Source of the DNA: Antennarius striatus
Lineage: Eukaryota > Chordata > Actinopteri > Lophiiformes > Antennariidae
Direction: 5' to 3'
Length of the DNA: 64,000 bases
NCBI RefSeq assembly: GCF_040054535.1
Contig: NC_090789.1
Location: 948,697 to 1,012,696, forward strand
Part shown: in pieces, positions 53,865-64,000 of the stretch
Layout: every line of letters begins with the position of its first letter
Numbering within the stretch: position 1 is the first letter of the stretch
Notes under the pieces: model-generated
What the model saw: only the letters and a program-made list of their open reading frames with translations
What the model was told of the DNA's origin: nothing
Databases searched by the model: none
Position numbers and translations under genes: made by a program

Positions 53865-54215
53865 CAGTGGATATAAAAAGTCTACACACCCCTGTTCAAA
53901 TGCTAGATTTTCGTGATGTAAAAAAACTAAAGACAGATGATTTCACAACTTTTTCCACCTTTAATATGACCTTTAAGCTGTACAAGGCAACTGAAAAACA
54001 AACTGAAACCTTTAAGAAAAAACATAAAATAAAAAACTTCATATAACCTGGTTGCATAAATATGCACACCCTCAAACCAATACTTTGTTGGGTAGGAGTC
54101 TATCAGCGTGGCACATCTTGAGGTAGCAATATTTGACCACTCTTCTTTGCAAAACTGCTCCAAATCTTTCAGATTGCGAGGGCATCTCCTTTGCACAGCC
54201 CTTTTCCAGCCCCCT
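53865..54215 (-). mobile_element. Tc1-like DNA transposon fragment
   Basis: The left end (cagtggatataaaaagtcta, then cacacccctgttcaaatg) is a terminal sequence common in fish Tc1-like elements. The minus-strand frame reads KRAVQRRCPRNLKDLEQFCK, then EEWSNIATSRCATLIDSYP, the C-terminal end of a Tc1/mariner transposase. The DDE catalytic part and the other terminal repeat are absent, so it is a dead fragment. A frame break after TKY leaves the tail scrambled. Confidence 0.8.
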
Positions 54216-55400
54216 TGTTTCCTACATAGAAAGACCAACCACGCCGCTGCCAGACCAGACCTGGCCAGAAGAACGGCCTGTTAATAAATCTATACCCCTG
54301 CTCTTTTAAAGTTGAGTCCCTTTCTAAACCAGTTGAAATCAGCTCCAGGCATCCTGGTCACCTCCTGCTCCCTCTTCCTGTCAGAACAGTGGACATTGAG
54401 TCCATCTACATGGTCTACTGGTTGCTGGACACGAACCATCATGTCAAGACTTGGTGGATTGTGAGGGTTACAGTCCACTGGTGGACAGTTTGATCCAACA
54501 GCGTCAGATCTTAGATTTATCCAAAATCTCCACTTGCAGCACCTGAGCAGACTAAACTAATAAATTAATCATATTCATGTCATTTGAATTTCTTTAGGTT
54601 CAGGATTCAACAAATTCTGGTTCCTCTTTTGCCAATTTAATGAAATATATTTTAAAACTAAAAATTTTACCAAAAGCTCTTATTTTCATCATTTTCTAGT
54701 TGCTGGTTCCTCTGAAGGTTCCTCAGGACTTCTGGTGCTCACAAGCTCAGCTTTATCTTGGGAACAAATGATTACAGGTCACAGGGCTGAACCCATCTCA
54801 ACCTGACGCCAAATGGCTCAGAAGTCTGGCTTGCTGTCTTGATGGGCGTGGTTCCAAATAAATCATCCAATCAGAAAACATTCTATATCTGGACAATTCC
54901 TTAAAATCACATCATCTTCTTCATTATCATCAAACCAGGCTCAGCTGACGGTTTTTGTTTGCTGTAGTTATTCTTGTTCTGAAGTGTCAGGATAACTAGC
55001 GCCCCCTTCTGGTCCACAATCAGGACTACAGCTGAAGCTTGTTGACACCAGAAGAAACCATCTAATCATCAGCTGCTGCAGGTCTGGAGTTTATTCCTGC
55101 CTTGTCATTTTCTTGTGTCTCAGATATTTGCGGACATCATGAACACTTTTACTGTATTATGATGATTTACTGAAAAACTAATAAATGTATTTAACCGTAA
55201 ATTTATACAATTAAAGGTCAGTGGAAGTTTTCCTCTGTGACCATAGATCAGATCTCAGTTTGAAGCAGCTGAATGGAAGTTTAAACCTCTTTAAGACTGA
55301 TTTTACCTGACGTGTCACATGATCACACATGATGACCTTATAAGGAAAAGACCAAGGACATCTTTTTCATTACAGTAAAGAATTCGGACCATAATTAGTT
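54216..55400. other. Unassigned repeat-poor stretch
   Basis: A minus-strand open frame at 54290-54478 (PVDHVDGLNVHCSDRKREQE) is not recognised. The rest is AT-rich and shows no exon I can support. Confidence 0.35.
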
Positions 55401-55402
55401 TT

Positions 55403-55657
55403 GTGGAAGGTAAGCGATCTCAGACGTTAGTCAGACTGGATGAACCGAAGCATCTGCCAGCAGAGTCTCGTCTGTCAGATCTCCATCAGGAGGAATGTCA
55501 GACATACCAGACAGGATCAGAGGACGGACCTGATCCAGGATCAGAGGACGGAACTGATCCAGGACCCGAGGACGAAACTGATCCAGGATCAGCTGATACC
55601 AGGCTGGAGGACAACAGGTCTAATACAATGGTCACTGTCCAGACACTTCATATCTGA
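55403..55657 (+). other. Acidic tandem-repeat open frame (possible matrix-type exon)
   Basis: The frame contains about three 24-nt units giving GSEDGPDP, GSEDGTDP, GPEDETDP and GSADT. It has no ATG at the start, though a strong donor-like GGAAGGTAAGC lies near its 5' end. Composition (Asp/Glu/Gly/Pro/Ser) recalls genes A-C, but the strand is opposite and no signal peptide is found. Either a relic or chance. Confidence 0.25.
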
Positions 55658-56129
55658 TGACCGCTGTGTTGACCTCTAGTAGTAGTAGCAGTAGTAGTAC
55701 TTGTAATACATCAAATAGAATCTAAAGAGACAACAACGTCCAACATTAAAAATTGTTCATTAACAGTAGCGAGACAAAGCCATACTTTTCATACAGATAA
55801 CCAATTTATTTCAATTTTTTTCAAACTTGACAAGAAAACAGCTGAACATGAGTGAACCAATCAAAACAGAGGAGTACGCTAATTAGAGGTCTGATCAGTC
55901 AACGCTAGCATTGCTAGCATCGCAAGCATTAGCAGAGATTTTAACAGAAGGAATGACAAGCCAGCAGATGTTACTGAAAAAGAAAGTTTCTGTTCAGCAG
56001 AGAGCTGCTCCGAATCGGATGAGTCAATTATTCAGATTCCAACAGAATTTAAATTTGCAATCTTTATACCTAAAATAGACAGAAGGCCTGATTTATAATA
56101 TGTAAATTATAAAGTTATAAAAAGTCAAA

Positions 56130-56300
56130 AATGAAACCCACTTACCTTTTGTGTTTCGTTCCCTCGATGTCCAACGTGTTGAAATTGATGGAAATTCAGA
56201 AATTCGCAGATGAAATTCAGAAATTTGCAGATGAAATTCAGAAATTCGCAGATGAAATTCGGAGAGTGAAATTCGGAAATACGCAACGGAAATGCCCGGA
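56130..56300 (+). repeat. Tail segment of the composite repeat, internally expanded
   Basis: Carries the cttaccttttgtgtttcgtt...gatgtccaacgtgtt block seen at 57160 and 60185, then three tandem copies of a 21-bp gaaattcagaaattcgcagat unit. Confidence 0.65.
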
Positions 56301-56379
56301 AATCGCTTTTGTTTGAAGTTGTTTGGTTTTTGAAGCTTCTTTTTTTGTTTGACCCCGCCCTCACACGCAGTTCGGTGTC

Positions 56380-56455
56380 CTACCTGTCGCCCAGGGTAGG
56401 ATTCGATCCAACATCTCCTGGTATCGCATCCGCCGTCTTTATCCACTGAGCCATC
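56380..56455 (-). repeat. tRNA-like sequence
   Basis: On the minus strand: ATGGCTCAGTGGATAAAG (A box) and TGGATCGAATCCTA (B box) with near-tRNA spacing. Part of a dense set of tRNA-like units in 56-62 kb. Not a convincing functional tRNA. Confidence 0.4.
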
Positions 56456-56574
56456 TTCAGCGCTGAGGAGCAATGACGACCAGACGGAGGAAGAGCTGTC
56501 TGAAGGAGCGCCTGCAGGAAAAGGTTTCACCTGTCTGCTGTTTGACGAGGTGTTGAGGCCCAGCACCAACCACA

Positions 56575-57330
56575 GCTCAGCTGGTAGAGACGTTAGTCTG
56601 TGGAGCGGGTGGTCGCTGGATCGAATCCCTTTAGAAACTTCACTTATTTTGTGACTTAACAAACAACGACGTCTACAGATCAGAAATGTTTTTAAAGCTG
56701 CCTCTGAACATTTTCTTCTCATGGGTGGTTCTGTCCCAGAATGCACTCAGGTAATGGTTAGAAAAAAATGTAAAAAAATGTTACGTAAATCTCTGGTTCT
56801 AGTTCTCCTTCAAGTCCAAACACACCTTTTCCCCATCAGTGTTTCTCATTTGACTGAAAGGATCTTCACTAATCAATACTGATCATCTCCAGCTGGTGAT
56901 GTTGCTAGGCAACAGCGCCTCCTGATGGACAGGCTGAAAGAGGAGGAGCTGCTGAAATGAGTTCCGTTCCACCTCTTCATGGAAGTGCTCAACCTGCGTA
57001 GCTCAGTGGGTAAAGCGGCTACTTGGACATCTGTTGTTTTTGGTTCAGGAGGTTCTGGGTTCGAACCCATCACCCGTCGGCAGTTTTCTGGGCTCATCTT
57101 TTTCAGCTGCTGACTCTCAGATTTTCCATGACTAGTGATTGTTCACAGATAGTATTAGTTCCACTTACCTTCTATGCTCTTTGTTTCCTTGAAGTCCAAG
57201 GTGGAAATTCATAAATTTAGTTTGAAATTCAGAAATTCTAAATCGAAATCCAGCTAGTTCTCAACATAGAAAAAGAATTGATTCCGAAAGGTTGCTTGTA
57301 AGCTGAATTGTTAGTAAGTCACTATTTATA
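56575..57330 (+). repeat. Composite tRNA-derived repeat, copy 1
   Basis: Order of blocks: a tRNA-like piece (cagctcagctggtagagacg ... ctggatcgaatcc), cttaacaaacaacga...ctacagatcagaaatg, ggtggttctgtcccagaatg, ctggtgatgttgctaggcaa, a second tRNA-like unit at 56996-57080 (gtagctcagtgggtaaag ... gggttcgaacccatcac), the ttccacttaccttct block, the gaaattcagaaatt block, then the ctagttctcaacata repeat. The same order recurs at 59830-60360 and, inverted, at 60990-61250 and 61850-62340. Confidence 0.65.
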
Positions 57331-57429
57331 AAATTTAAATCTATAGTCTCCATTTGAGGAGATTTAAATATCATTACTACTCTAAATTTTAAAGTACTAT
57401 TTCCTAAGACTGACCAGAAACAATAATGG

Positions 57430-57880
57430 GACATAAGAACAACACGTAATAAAATAAAATACAGCTACAGGTCGTTTTGTGTTAAGTCGTGAACAGATTT
57501 TATGCAAAATTGACATGTGTTTTAAGGAGGTTTCTGAAAGAACCCTGATATCAACATTTGTTGTATTTGCCCAGATTCTCATCATATCCATCTTGGGGAC
57601 AAGACTTCCAATATTTGAATTTATAAAACCAAGACCAGTTCTGCTTTTAACATCTAACAGAGTCGAGAGACAACGTATGGAGGTAGGAGACTCTGTATTA
57701 GGCTGGACATTTCCAGACAACATCAGCAAAAGTATAATCATACAGCGTGATTTAAATTTACCAGAGAATAAATTGTTTGAGCCTCTCTTGTCTACAAATT
57801 GCAGAGCAGAGTCGTCTGAGACGGTGAAGTGTTCCTCTAGCAGCAGAAGTTTTGAAGCCATTGGAGTCCCTCCATCTCTT
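57430..57880 (-). mobile_element. LINE fragment, endonuclease N-terminal part
   Basis: The minus-strand frame reads SRTGLGFINSNIGSLVPKMD, then MMRIWANTTNVDIRVLSETS, matching the start of the APE endonuclease in fish L2/CR1-like LINEs (the usual pattern is LNxRSLxPKxDxxRxW...D(I/V)xVLSET). Only this part is present; the catalytic core and reverse transcriptase are missing here. A related scrap may lie on the minus strand near 60560-60690 (RGEHFTV against EEHFTV). Confidence 0.7.
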
Positions 57881-58434
57881 ATCAGTTGATGTAGTTGGTT
57901 TAACTGATGTCTTTCTTGACATCACTCAAACACGGTAATAAGATAAGATAATCCTTTATTGTCGCACAATGGGGAAATTTGTGTGTAATATGATGTTAAA
58001 AATCATCCATAAACACTCAAAAACTCAAGACTTCAGGCAAGGAGAAAGGAACAGAGAAAACAGAAGAGAATTTAAATGGAAAAGAATGAAATTTTGATAT
58101 TCCATATTTTTGTTACAGACAGAAACTACAATAAAAACCAACAGTCTGATTTGACTTTAAACTTCAAAAATGTTTTTGTATCAACAGGACTCAACTAAAT
58201 GACAAAAACATTTTTTTGTTGCTTTATCATGCTAAAATGTAATTTAGCAGCAGATGTAAAAGCAGATAGAAGACGGCCCATCCATCCATTGTCTAGACTT
58301 GCTCCTCCTGCTGTCGTGGGAGCACCCCGGTAACCATATAGTTTAATTATTTTTCCTGTAAAACACAAGCCAACTACTAAACCTGAACATTTCAATGAAG
58401 CATAATGACAGAACATTGTCTTACCTTTGACAAG

Positions 58435-58798
58435 AGTGCAGGTAAATGTGAGGTTCTTTGCTCAGGTGCATGGTTGATCCACCTATGAAGGATGTCAGTG
58501 AGTTCCTGCAAACTGAGCTCCAGGAACTCCTGGCTGGAAACAACCTCCTCAAACTCATTCATTAACAAGAAGTGAGCCTTGTGCTGCACTTCAGGACGTG
58601 AGATGGTGAACCGATGAACACCAATGCAGTTCTCTGGAGTGAGATTCTCTTCCAGGAAGTTGTTGCATGCCTCTACAATGTCAGTTAAAAGCAAATAGTC
58701 AGCTGCTATAAGCAGATCTTGTATTTTGTTCTCTGTCACAGAGACAGAACCTGAGTACCCAAAGTCAATGATGAGCTCCATCATCTCTGCAGACACGC
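58435..58798 (-). pseudogene. klhl10-like exon (BTB end plus BACK domain) with internal deletion
   Basis: KLHL proteins are Cullin-3 substrate adaptors. This exon reads GVSAEMMELIIDFGYSGSVS (end of BTB), then LLIAADYLLLTDIVEACNNF, LTPENCIGVHRFTISRPEVQ and FLELSLQELTDILHRWINHA, ending LLSKV at a GTAAGA donor. It resembles KLHL10 as I recall it. Between ELTDIL and HRWI about 18 residues of the BACK domain (the usual EKDELNVKQEDAVFEAI-type stretch) are missing in frame. No kelch-repeat exons follow in the window and no first BTB exon is found upstream. Splice sites look intact. It may be a dead duplicate, a minigene, or an exon of a degenerate paralog among repeats. Confidence 0.65.
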
Positions 58799-58819
58799 CT
58801 GGTATGGTAAAATGTGTTC

Positions 58820-59630
58820 TATCACCTGCATGTCGGTAGAAAAGGGCGCTGTCAATAAAGAAAAGTAATAAAGTAACTGTAATACTACATCATGTGACCA
58901 AACTGAAAACAAATGATGATAAATCATGTGGCGTCATGTGGGCAATGACATCATAATCTGGAGGGCTGTGATTGGGAGGAACAGCCTGCCTGATCGGAAC
59001 CCAATGTTCAGTTGTTGGACTTCTGTGCTGGCCACAGTTTGTCCATAACTAACACAGTGTTTGAGCATCAGGGTGTAACTAGAACTCTTGGTACCAGTGA
59101 ACCCCGGGTCACAGATCAATGATTAACCTAGTAGACGTGTCAGCTGATCTACAGCCAAATGCTCTTGACACTTGGGTAAAGACAGAAGCTGAGCCTACAA
59201 CAGATTGTCACCTGGTGGTGAGTATGATCAGGTTGTGAACTATAACTATATCAGCTTACATTGATATTCAGTAAGTTACTCACTCAAAGTATGGACTGCA
59301 GTTAACCATGATGTTCCTGTGAACATTGAAACTGATGATCCCAGCACAGATCACTGCGTTATGTAAAGGTTCCACAGCTCGTCTTAATCTTAGCATTTTT
59401 GAATTTCTTTCCATCACAATACCAACAGCTGCTTGTTTAAACTGTCTACTGGTTTAAATAATGAGAAGATCAAAGCACAAGCTGTGTGATGTAACATAAT
59501 CAAAGCACAAAGAGAGCTCTGCTGAAAAGTGTTATTTCACAACTTAACACTTCTACTGTAGTTCCACATTCAGTTTCAATTTTGCTTTCATAAGAAGGAC
59601 AAAAATGTCATTCTTATCTCCAGCTACACA
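58820..59630. other. Unassigned stretch upstream of the klhl10-like exon
   Basis: AT-rich and without recognised exons on either strand. The missing first BTB exon was looked for here and not found. Confidence 0.4.
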
Positions 59631-59639
59631 CTTGACGTG

Positions 59640-59850
59640 TTTAAATGTGTTACTTTTACAACCCCATCTGGAAGTGAAGCCTTGTGCAGTGTTAAATCCA
59701 GCAATGGGGGACTGTTTGTCATCAGTGGTGTTCAACAGCACAGGGGCTCCACAGGGAACCGTGCTCTCTCCCCTTCTCTTCACCCGCTACACCACGGACT
59801 TCTGGTACATCTCGGGTACATGCCATTTCATTTATTTTCACCTGTGAATT
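59640..59850 (+). mobile_element. LINE fragment, reverse transcriptase motif
   Basis: The plus-strand frame reads STGAPQGTVLSPLLFTRYTT, then DFWYISG, the conserved GxPQGxxLSPxLF block of LINE reverse transcriptases. About 200 bp only, flanked by the composite tRNA-derived repeat. The YxDD motif is not reached. Confidence 0.75.
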
Positions 59851-60360
59851 AACAAACAATGATGTCTACAGATCAGAGATATTTTTAAAGCTGCATCTGA
59901 ACTCTTTCTTCTCGTGGGTGGTCCTGTCCCAGAATGCACTATGGTGGTGATGGTTAGAAAAAATAAACCACCGGTGCTGATATTGCTGATGGACGGGCTG
60001 AAAGGGGAGATGCTGCTGAAATGAGCTCCATTCTGCCTCTTGATTCAAGTGTTCAATCTGAGTAGCTCAGTGGGTAAAGAGGTTGGTTGGACATCTGTTC
60101 TTTATGGTTCAGGAGGTTGTGGGTTCGATCCCCTCACTCATCTCAGGCTTTTGGGCTCATCTTTCTGAGCAAAATTTAGTTCCCCTTACCTTCTGTGTTT
60201 TGTTCCCTTTAAGTCCAATGTGTTGTCATTAGTGGAAATTCAGAAATTTGCATTGTGAAATTTAAGAAATTCGCAATGGGAATACAGCTAGTCCTCAACA
60301 TACAAACAGAAATGGTTCAGAGATGTTGGTCATAAGATGAATTATTATGAACAATTAACT
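59830..60360 (+). repeat. Composite tRNA-derived repeat, copy 2
   Basis: Same block order as copy 1: aattaacaaacaatga...ctacagatcagagata, ggtggtcctgtcccagaatg, the tRNA-like unit at 60059-60140 (gtagctcagtgggtaaag ... gtgggttcgatcccctcac), ttccccttaccttctgtg, gaaattcagaaatttgca, ctagtcctcaacataca. Confidence 0.65.
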
Positions 60361-60990
60361 TAGACGCCCAAATTAGGAGGAAGGATCTGGAAATAGAAAT
60401 ACTGGAGAACATGTTTAAGGTGGGTGACGGTCACAGGTGAATCAAGTTAACTATTAGAGTGTGAACTGTTGGAACCATACAAAAACTAATTTTGTGTTTG
60501 TAGGAAATAAAGATGACCAAATGAAATATACATTGTATGTTTTTATTTCCCGCGGTGGTGGTGACGATGATGTGACTAAGACAGTGAAATGTTCTCCTCT
60601 AATAGTGGCAATAGTATGAAGAACACAATTATTTGACAAACCCTCTGAGGAATCATCCTGAGGTGACGTAGGAGTAGACGTAGGCACTGGAAATAGGCCT
60701 TCAGCAGGAATATGGTCATCTCCACTCAGACTCTCATCCTGAAGTAAGCATGGATTAAGTTCTGTTGGGGGCCCTGTTCAGGGTAAGGCGTCAGCAGCCT
60801 CGGTTGCCATAGGTAACCCCTGTCCCCAAGCAAAAAAACCCCATCTGACTCTCTTGTAATGTGTAGTCGACACATTGGAGTGGATTAAACGATGGGGAGA
60901 AGTGATCGACCTGACTGATCACACACTGTCCTTGTCACCATTTATCTGTCATATCTCTCCTCCATGAACTTAAACAGCTGCGTGAATTTA
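60361..60990. other. Unassigned spacer within the repeat field
   Basis: Contains a possible LINE scrap on the minus strand near 60560-60690. Otherwise I see no gene or recognised element. Confidence 0.35.
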
Positions 60991-61250
60991 AATGATCACC
61001 AGTCAGCAGACATCTGAGAGCCACAGTTCATAAACATGAACTCAAAAAAACTTAGACGGGTGAGGGGATTGAACCCACAACCACCTGAACCACAAACAAC
61101 CAATATCCGACCAGCCTCTTTACCCACTGAGTAAAGAGGCTGGTGAAATGAGGCTGAACTCATTTCACCAGGTCCACCTGTTTCAGCACGTCCATCAGGA
61201 GGCGCTGTTGCCTCGCAACATCACCAGCTGGAGTTGAAAACCATACACAT
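60990..61250 (-). repeat. Composite tRNA-derived repeat, copy 3 (inverted)
   Basis: Inverted tRNA-like unit at about 61050-61142 (gggattgaacccacaacc ... tttacccactgagta), then the inverted catcaggaggcgctgttgcc block that matches copy 1 near 56890-56940. Confidence 0.6.
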
Positions 61251-61534
61251 ATTCATTCATTCATTCCTCTTCTTACCCACTTCATCCTCTTGCGCAGGTC
61301 ACGGGGAACTGGAGCCTATCCCAGCTGCCAAGGGCGTGAGGTGGGGCATACTCCAGGCGCAACGCCAGTGCACTGCGGATCGTAAAAATATATTTTAATA
61401 TATTATGTATAATTTTATACCTATTTATTGTACAGTAACATAACATTATGTGCTTTGAACAGTTTTCTAGTGAATTCAAATGTCCAACATTTGTGGTGGA
61501 AAAACGTAAAGTCTGGTGAAATGACAAACTTGAT

Positions 61535-61800
61535 AACATCCCGCTTCAAAGCCGTGATGTACTGTGATTGTCAGTGTTCGTGTGTTTGTCCGTTCGTTAG
61601 CGAATCCACCAAATATTTTTGCAACCGTTGCAGACAGAAAGATGAAACAAAAAGCACATTACTCGGGTGACAAAGGGGATGAAATAAGATGACCTTGACC
61701 TTATCATTTTTTGTACTCTCAAGAACCGGATAAAATAGAAAAATGAGGGAGAAGGCCAGTGTGAGTGAGACTGTAAATCAAAGCTAGTGCTTTGATTTCC
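61535..61800 (+). repeat. Dispersed repeat with AGGTCA-type sites, third copy
   Basis: Begins catcccgcttcaaagccgtg and ends aatcaaagctagtgctttga. Shares tgtcagtgttcgtgtg, cagacagaaagatgaaac and gatgaccttgacctta with the copies at 3170 and 42783. The two distinct ends present in this copy and in the inverted one help define the element's limits, about 270-330 bp. Confidence 0.65.
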
Positions 61801-61849
61801 ATTCTAAAATAATTTAGAGCTACTTATTAACTCTAATTAACCTGTAACT

Positions 61850-62340
61850 GCATTTATTTCCCTATGTGTTGTTTTTTTGTGTTCTGTTATCATTTCTGGT
61901 CAGTTTCAGGGAATAGAACTTTAGTATTTAGAGTAGTAATAACATTTAAATGACCTCAAAGAGCAATTATGGATTGAAATTTAACAAATAAGGACTTATG
62001 AACAATGCAACTGAAGAACAACCTCTTGGCGACAATTGTGTTCATATGTTGAGGATCACTTGTATTTCCGTGGTGAATTTCCATGGTGAATTTCCAAATT
62101 TCTGCTGCAAATTTCTGAAATTATATAAATCTCAATACCTTTGTCTTTAAGGGAACAAGAAACACAGAAGATGAGCAGAACTGATTTTTGTTCAAAAAGA
62201 TGAGTCCAAAAAGATTTAGACGGGTGAGGGGATCGAACCCAGAACCTCCTGAACTATAAAGAACAGATGTCCAAACAACGTCTCTACCCAATGAGCTACT
62301 CAGATTGAAGACTATCACTGCCAACTTCTAACCAAATAAG
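61850..62340 (-). repeat. Composite tRNA-derived repeat, copy 4 (inverted)
   Basis: Contains the inverted tcctcaacatatgaac repeat (61880-62065), the tggtgaatttccaaatttc block, and an inverted tRNA-like unit at about 62217-62310 (ggggatcgaacccagaacc ... acccaatgagctactcag). Confidence 0.6.
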
Positions 62341-62429
62341 TTACAAGAAAACTGATTTCCGCACATTTCCATTGTGAATTGCCAAATTTCAACATTTACA
62401 TAGGGATATAGAGGTTCATTTCCAGCGAC

Positions 62430-63780
62430 TAGCGCTCCAGTGTTCTAATGGTTAATTGTGTTTGCTCATTGCATCAGAAGGCTAATGGATGATCAGAAAA
62501 CCCTTGTGCAATCATGTTATCACCACTGAAAACAGTTGGTTAGAAAGCTACTGTATTAAACCAACCTTCATTTGAGCAGGTTGCGTATCTGGAGCATCAA
62601 ATTTGTGGCATCGATTAAATGCTCAAAATTACCAGAAAAATTAACCTGTCATGTGAAACTTGACAGTTTATTCTTGTTCTGGGAAATGAAGACTATTCCA
62701 TGTGAGAAGTTGCAAAGAAGCTGAAGATTTCCTTCAATGGTGTGTCCTACTGCCTTCAGAGAACAGCACAAACAGGCTCTAAAGAAAAGAGGAAGGCTGA
62801 GCTGCACAACTGAGCAAGAAGATAAAAAGATAAGAATAGCGTCTCTTGTTTGAGAAATAACATCTCACAGGTCCTCAGCTGGCAGTTTCATTAAATAGTA
62901 CCCACAAAACAACAGTGTCAACATCTACAGTGAAGAGGTGACTCCAGGCTGCTGGCCTTCAGGGCAGAGTGGCAAAGAAAGAGCTATATCTGAGACTGGC
63001 CAATAAAAGAAAAACATAAATATGGACAAAAAAACAGACATTGGCCAGGAAGAGCGGAAAAAAGTTATGGAACGGTGAATCGAAGTTTGAGGTGTTTGGA
63101 TTACACAGAAGAACATTAATCAGATGCAGAACAGCTGAAAAGATGCTGAAAGAGTGCATGAAGCCATCTGTCAAGCATTGGGGGGGTAACGCGATGGGCT
63201 GAGGTTGATTCGGTGCTGGTAAAGTGGCAGATTTATTCAGGGTAAAAGGGATTTGGGATAAGGAATACTATCACTCCATTTTATCCCCTCCATTTCATGT
63301 GGACATGAAATGGAGGGTTCCATTTCTAGACTGGAACCAATTGCATCCTACAATTGGAGGATGACCCAAAGAATTCCTCCAAATTGTACAAGAACTATTT
63401 AGAGAAGACGCATACAGCTGGTGTTCTGTCAGTAATGGAGTGGCCAGCACAGTCACCAGATCTAAGCCCCATTGAGTTGTTGTGGGGGCAGCTTGACTGG
63501 ATGGTACACAGGAAGTGCCCATCCAGCCAATCCAATTTATGGGAGGGGCTTCTAGAAGTGTGGGGTGAAATTTCTTCAGATTACCTCAACAAATTAACAG
63601 CTAGAAAGCCAAAGGTCTGCAATGCTGTGATTGCTGCTAATGGAGGATTCTTTGACAGAAGCAAAGTTTAAAGGAAAAAAATATTATTTCAAATACAAAT
63701 GATGGTGGTAAATAAAAGCGTGACTTTTCATGGAAAATACAAAATTGTCTGGGTGAACCCAAACTTTTGGAATGTACTTC
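62430..63780 (+). mobile_element. Decayed Tc1-like DNA transposon
   Basis: The 5' part has the ccagtgttctaatggttaat and ttgcatcagaaggctaatgg words of a common fish Tc1 family. Decayed transposase frames include GVSYCLQRTAQTGS near 62740. A 105-residue plus-strand frame at 63354-63671 gives the C-terminal catalytic part: EWPAQSPDLSPIELLWGQLD, then CPSSQSNLWEGLLEVWGEIS, then AVIAANGGFFDRSKV. The 3' end finishes aacccaaacttttggaatgt. Internal stops and frame shifts upstream of 63354 make it inactive. The 5' terminal repeat is hard to recognise. Confidence 0.85.
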
Positions 63781-63903
63781 ATTTTGAGCTGCTGCAAAGT
63801 ATTCCTCTCCCCCCAGGATAAATAAAATAAATTAATACACTATCATTCAAGCCGTTCTCCCCGGAAAATTTGTCATGATTGCAACAGAATACGTTTAAAC
63901 TTA

Positions 63904-63975
63904 CTTTGAGCAGCAATTTCCTTCCACGTCATCTCCTTCTTTTTAGCCACAGCCCTGTTGGCCTTTCTTCAGAAA
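63904..63975 (-). CDS. Possible partial exon at the window edge, unknown
   Basis: The minus-strand frame RKANRAVAKKKEMTWKEIAA, then Q, ends at a good donor (A|GTAAGT) at 63903. An acceptor-like TTTTCTGAAG precedes it. The TWKEIAAQ pattern resembles SANT/MADF-type DNA-binding helices, often found in transposon-derived genes. The rest would lie outside the window. Confidence 0.25.
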
Positions 63976-64000
63976 ATGTTCTCAAAGTCAGTCATGAAGC

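Noticed and set aside
59605-59852. Host protein-coding gene
   Set aside because: The conserved part is a LINE reverse-transcriptase motif.

Overview
This window looks like genomic DNA from a ray-finned fish, most likely a percomorph teleost with a compact genome. Two vertebrate genes can be rebuilt exon by exon, introns are short, microsatellites and minisatellites are dense, and the repeats (Tc1-like transposons, LINE fragments, tRNA-derived repeats) are of fish type. All splice models here were made by eye from GT/AG sites, reading phase and remembered family proteins.

Layout. (1) 0.6-7.6 kb, plus strand: a complete lrp12 gene, 11 coding exons, 875 codons. (2) 7.7-14.6 kb, plus strand: a complete hsf1 gene, 14 coding exons, 515 codons, with large minisatellites in introns 3 and 11. 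(3) 15.1-23.7 kb, minus strand: gene A, a secreted low-complexity protein built from about 28 tiny exons, nearly all phase 1-1. (4) 25.1-39.4 kb: about 14 kb of degenerate telomere-like repeat (CCCTAA/TTAGGG) that switches strand several times and holds one unique island with a CTCF-like motif. (5) 40.7-52.6 kb, minus strand: a possible decayed member (D), then gene B (a 362-codon Ser/Asp/Glu exon) and gene C (short acidic exons and a basic tail). (6) 53-64 kb: a repeat-rich graveyard with two Tc1-like transposons, LINE pieces, a family of composite tRNA-derived repeats, and one exon of a kelch-like gene resembling klhl10 with an internal deletion.

The most interesting system is the A/(D)/B/C cluster. 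The three readable genes share one plan: a TATA promoter, an 11-nt first coding segment (Met-Leu-x-x), a second exon that completes a signal peptide and ends in phase 1, then short symmetrical phase-1 exons whose junction codon is almost always glycine. The N-termini and the acidic Ser-rich composition resemble my memory of zebrafish starmaker, the otolith matrix protein. I therefore propose a tandem cluster of starmaker-like mineral-matrix genes, split by a telomere-like array. That link is inference, while the exon plan is seen in the sequence.
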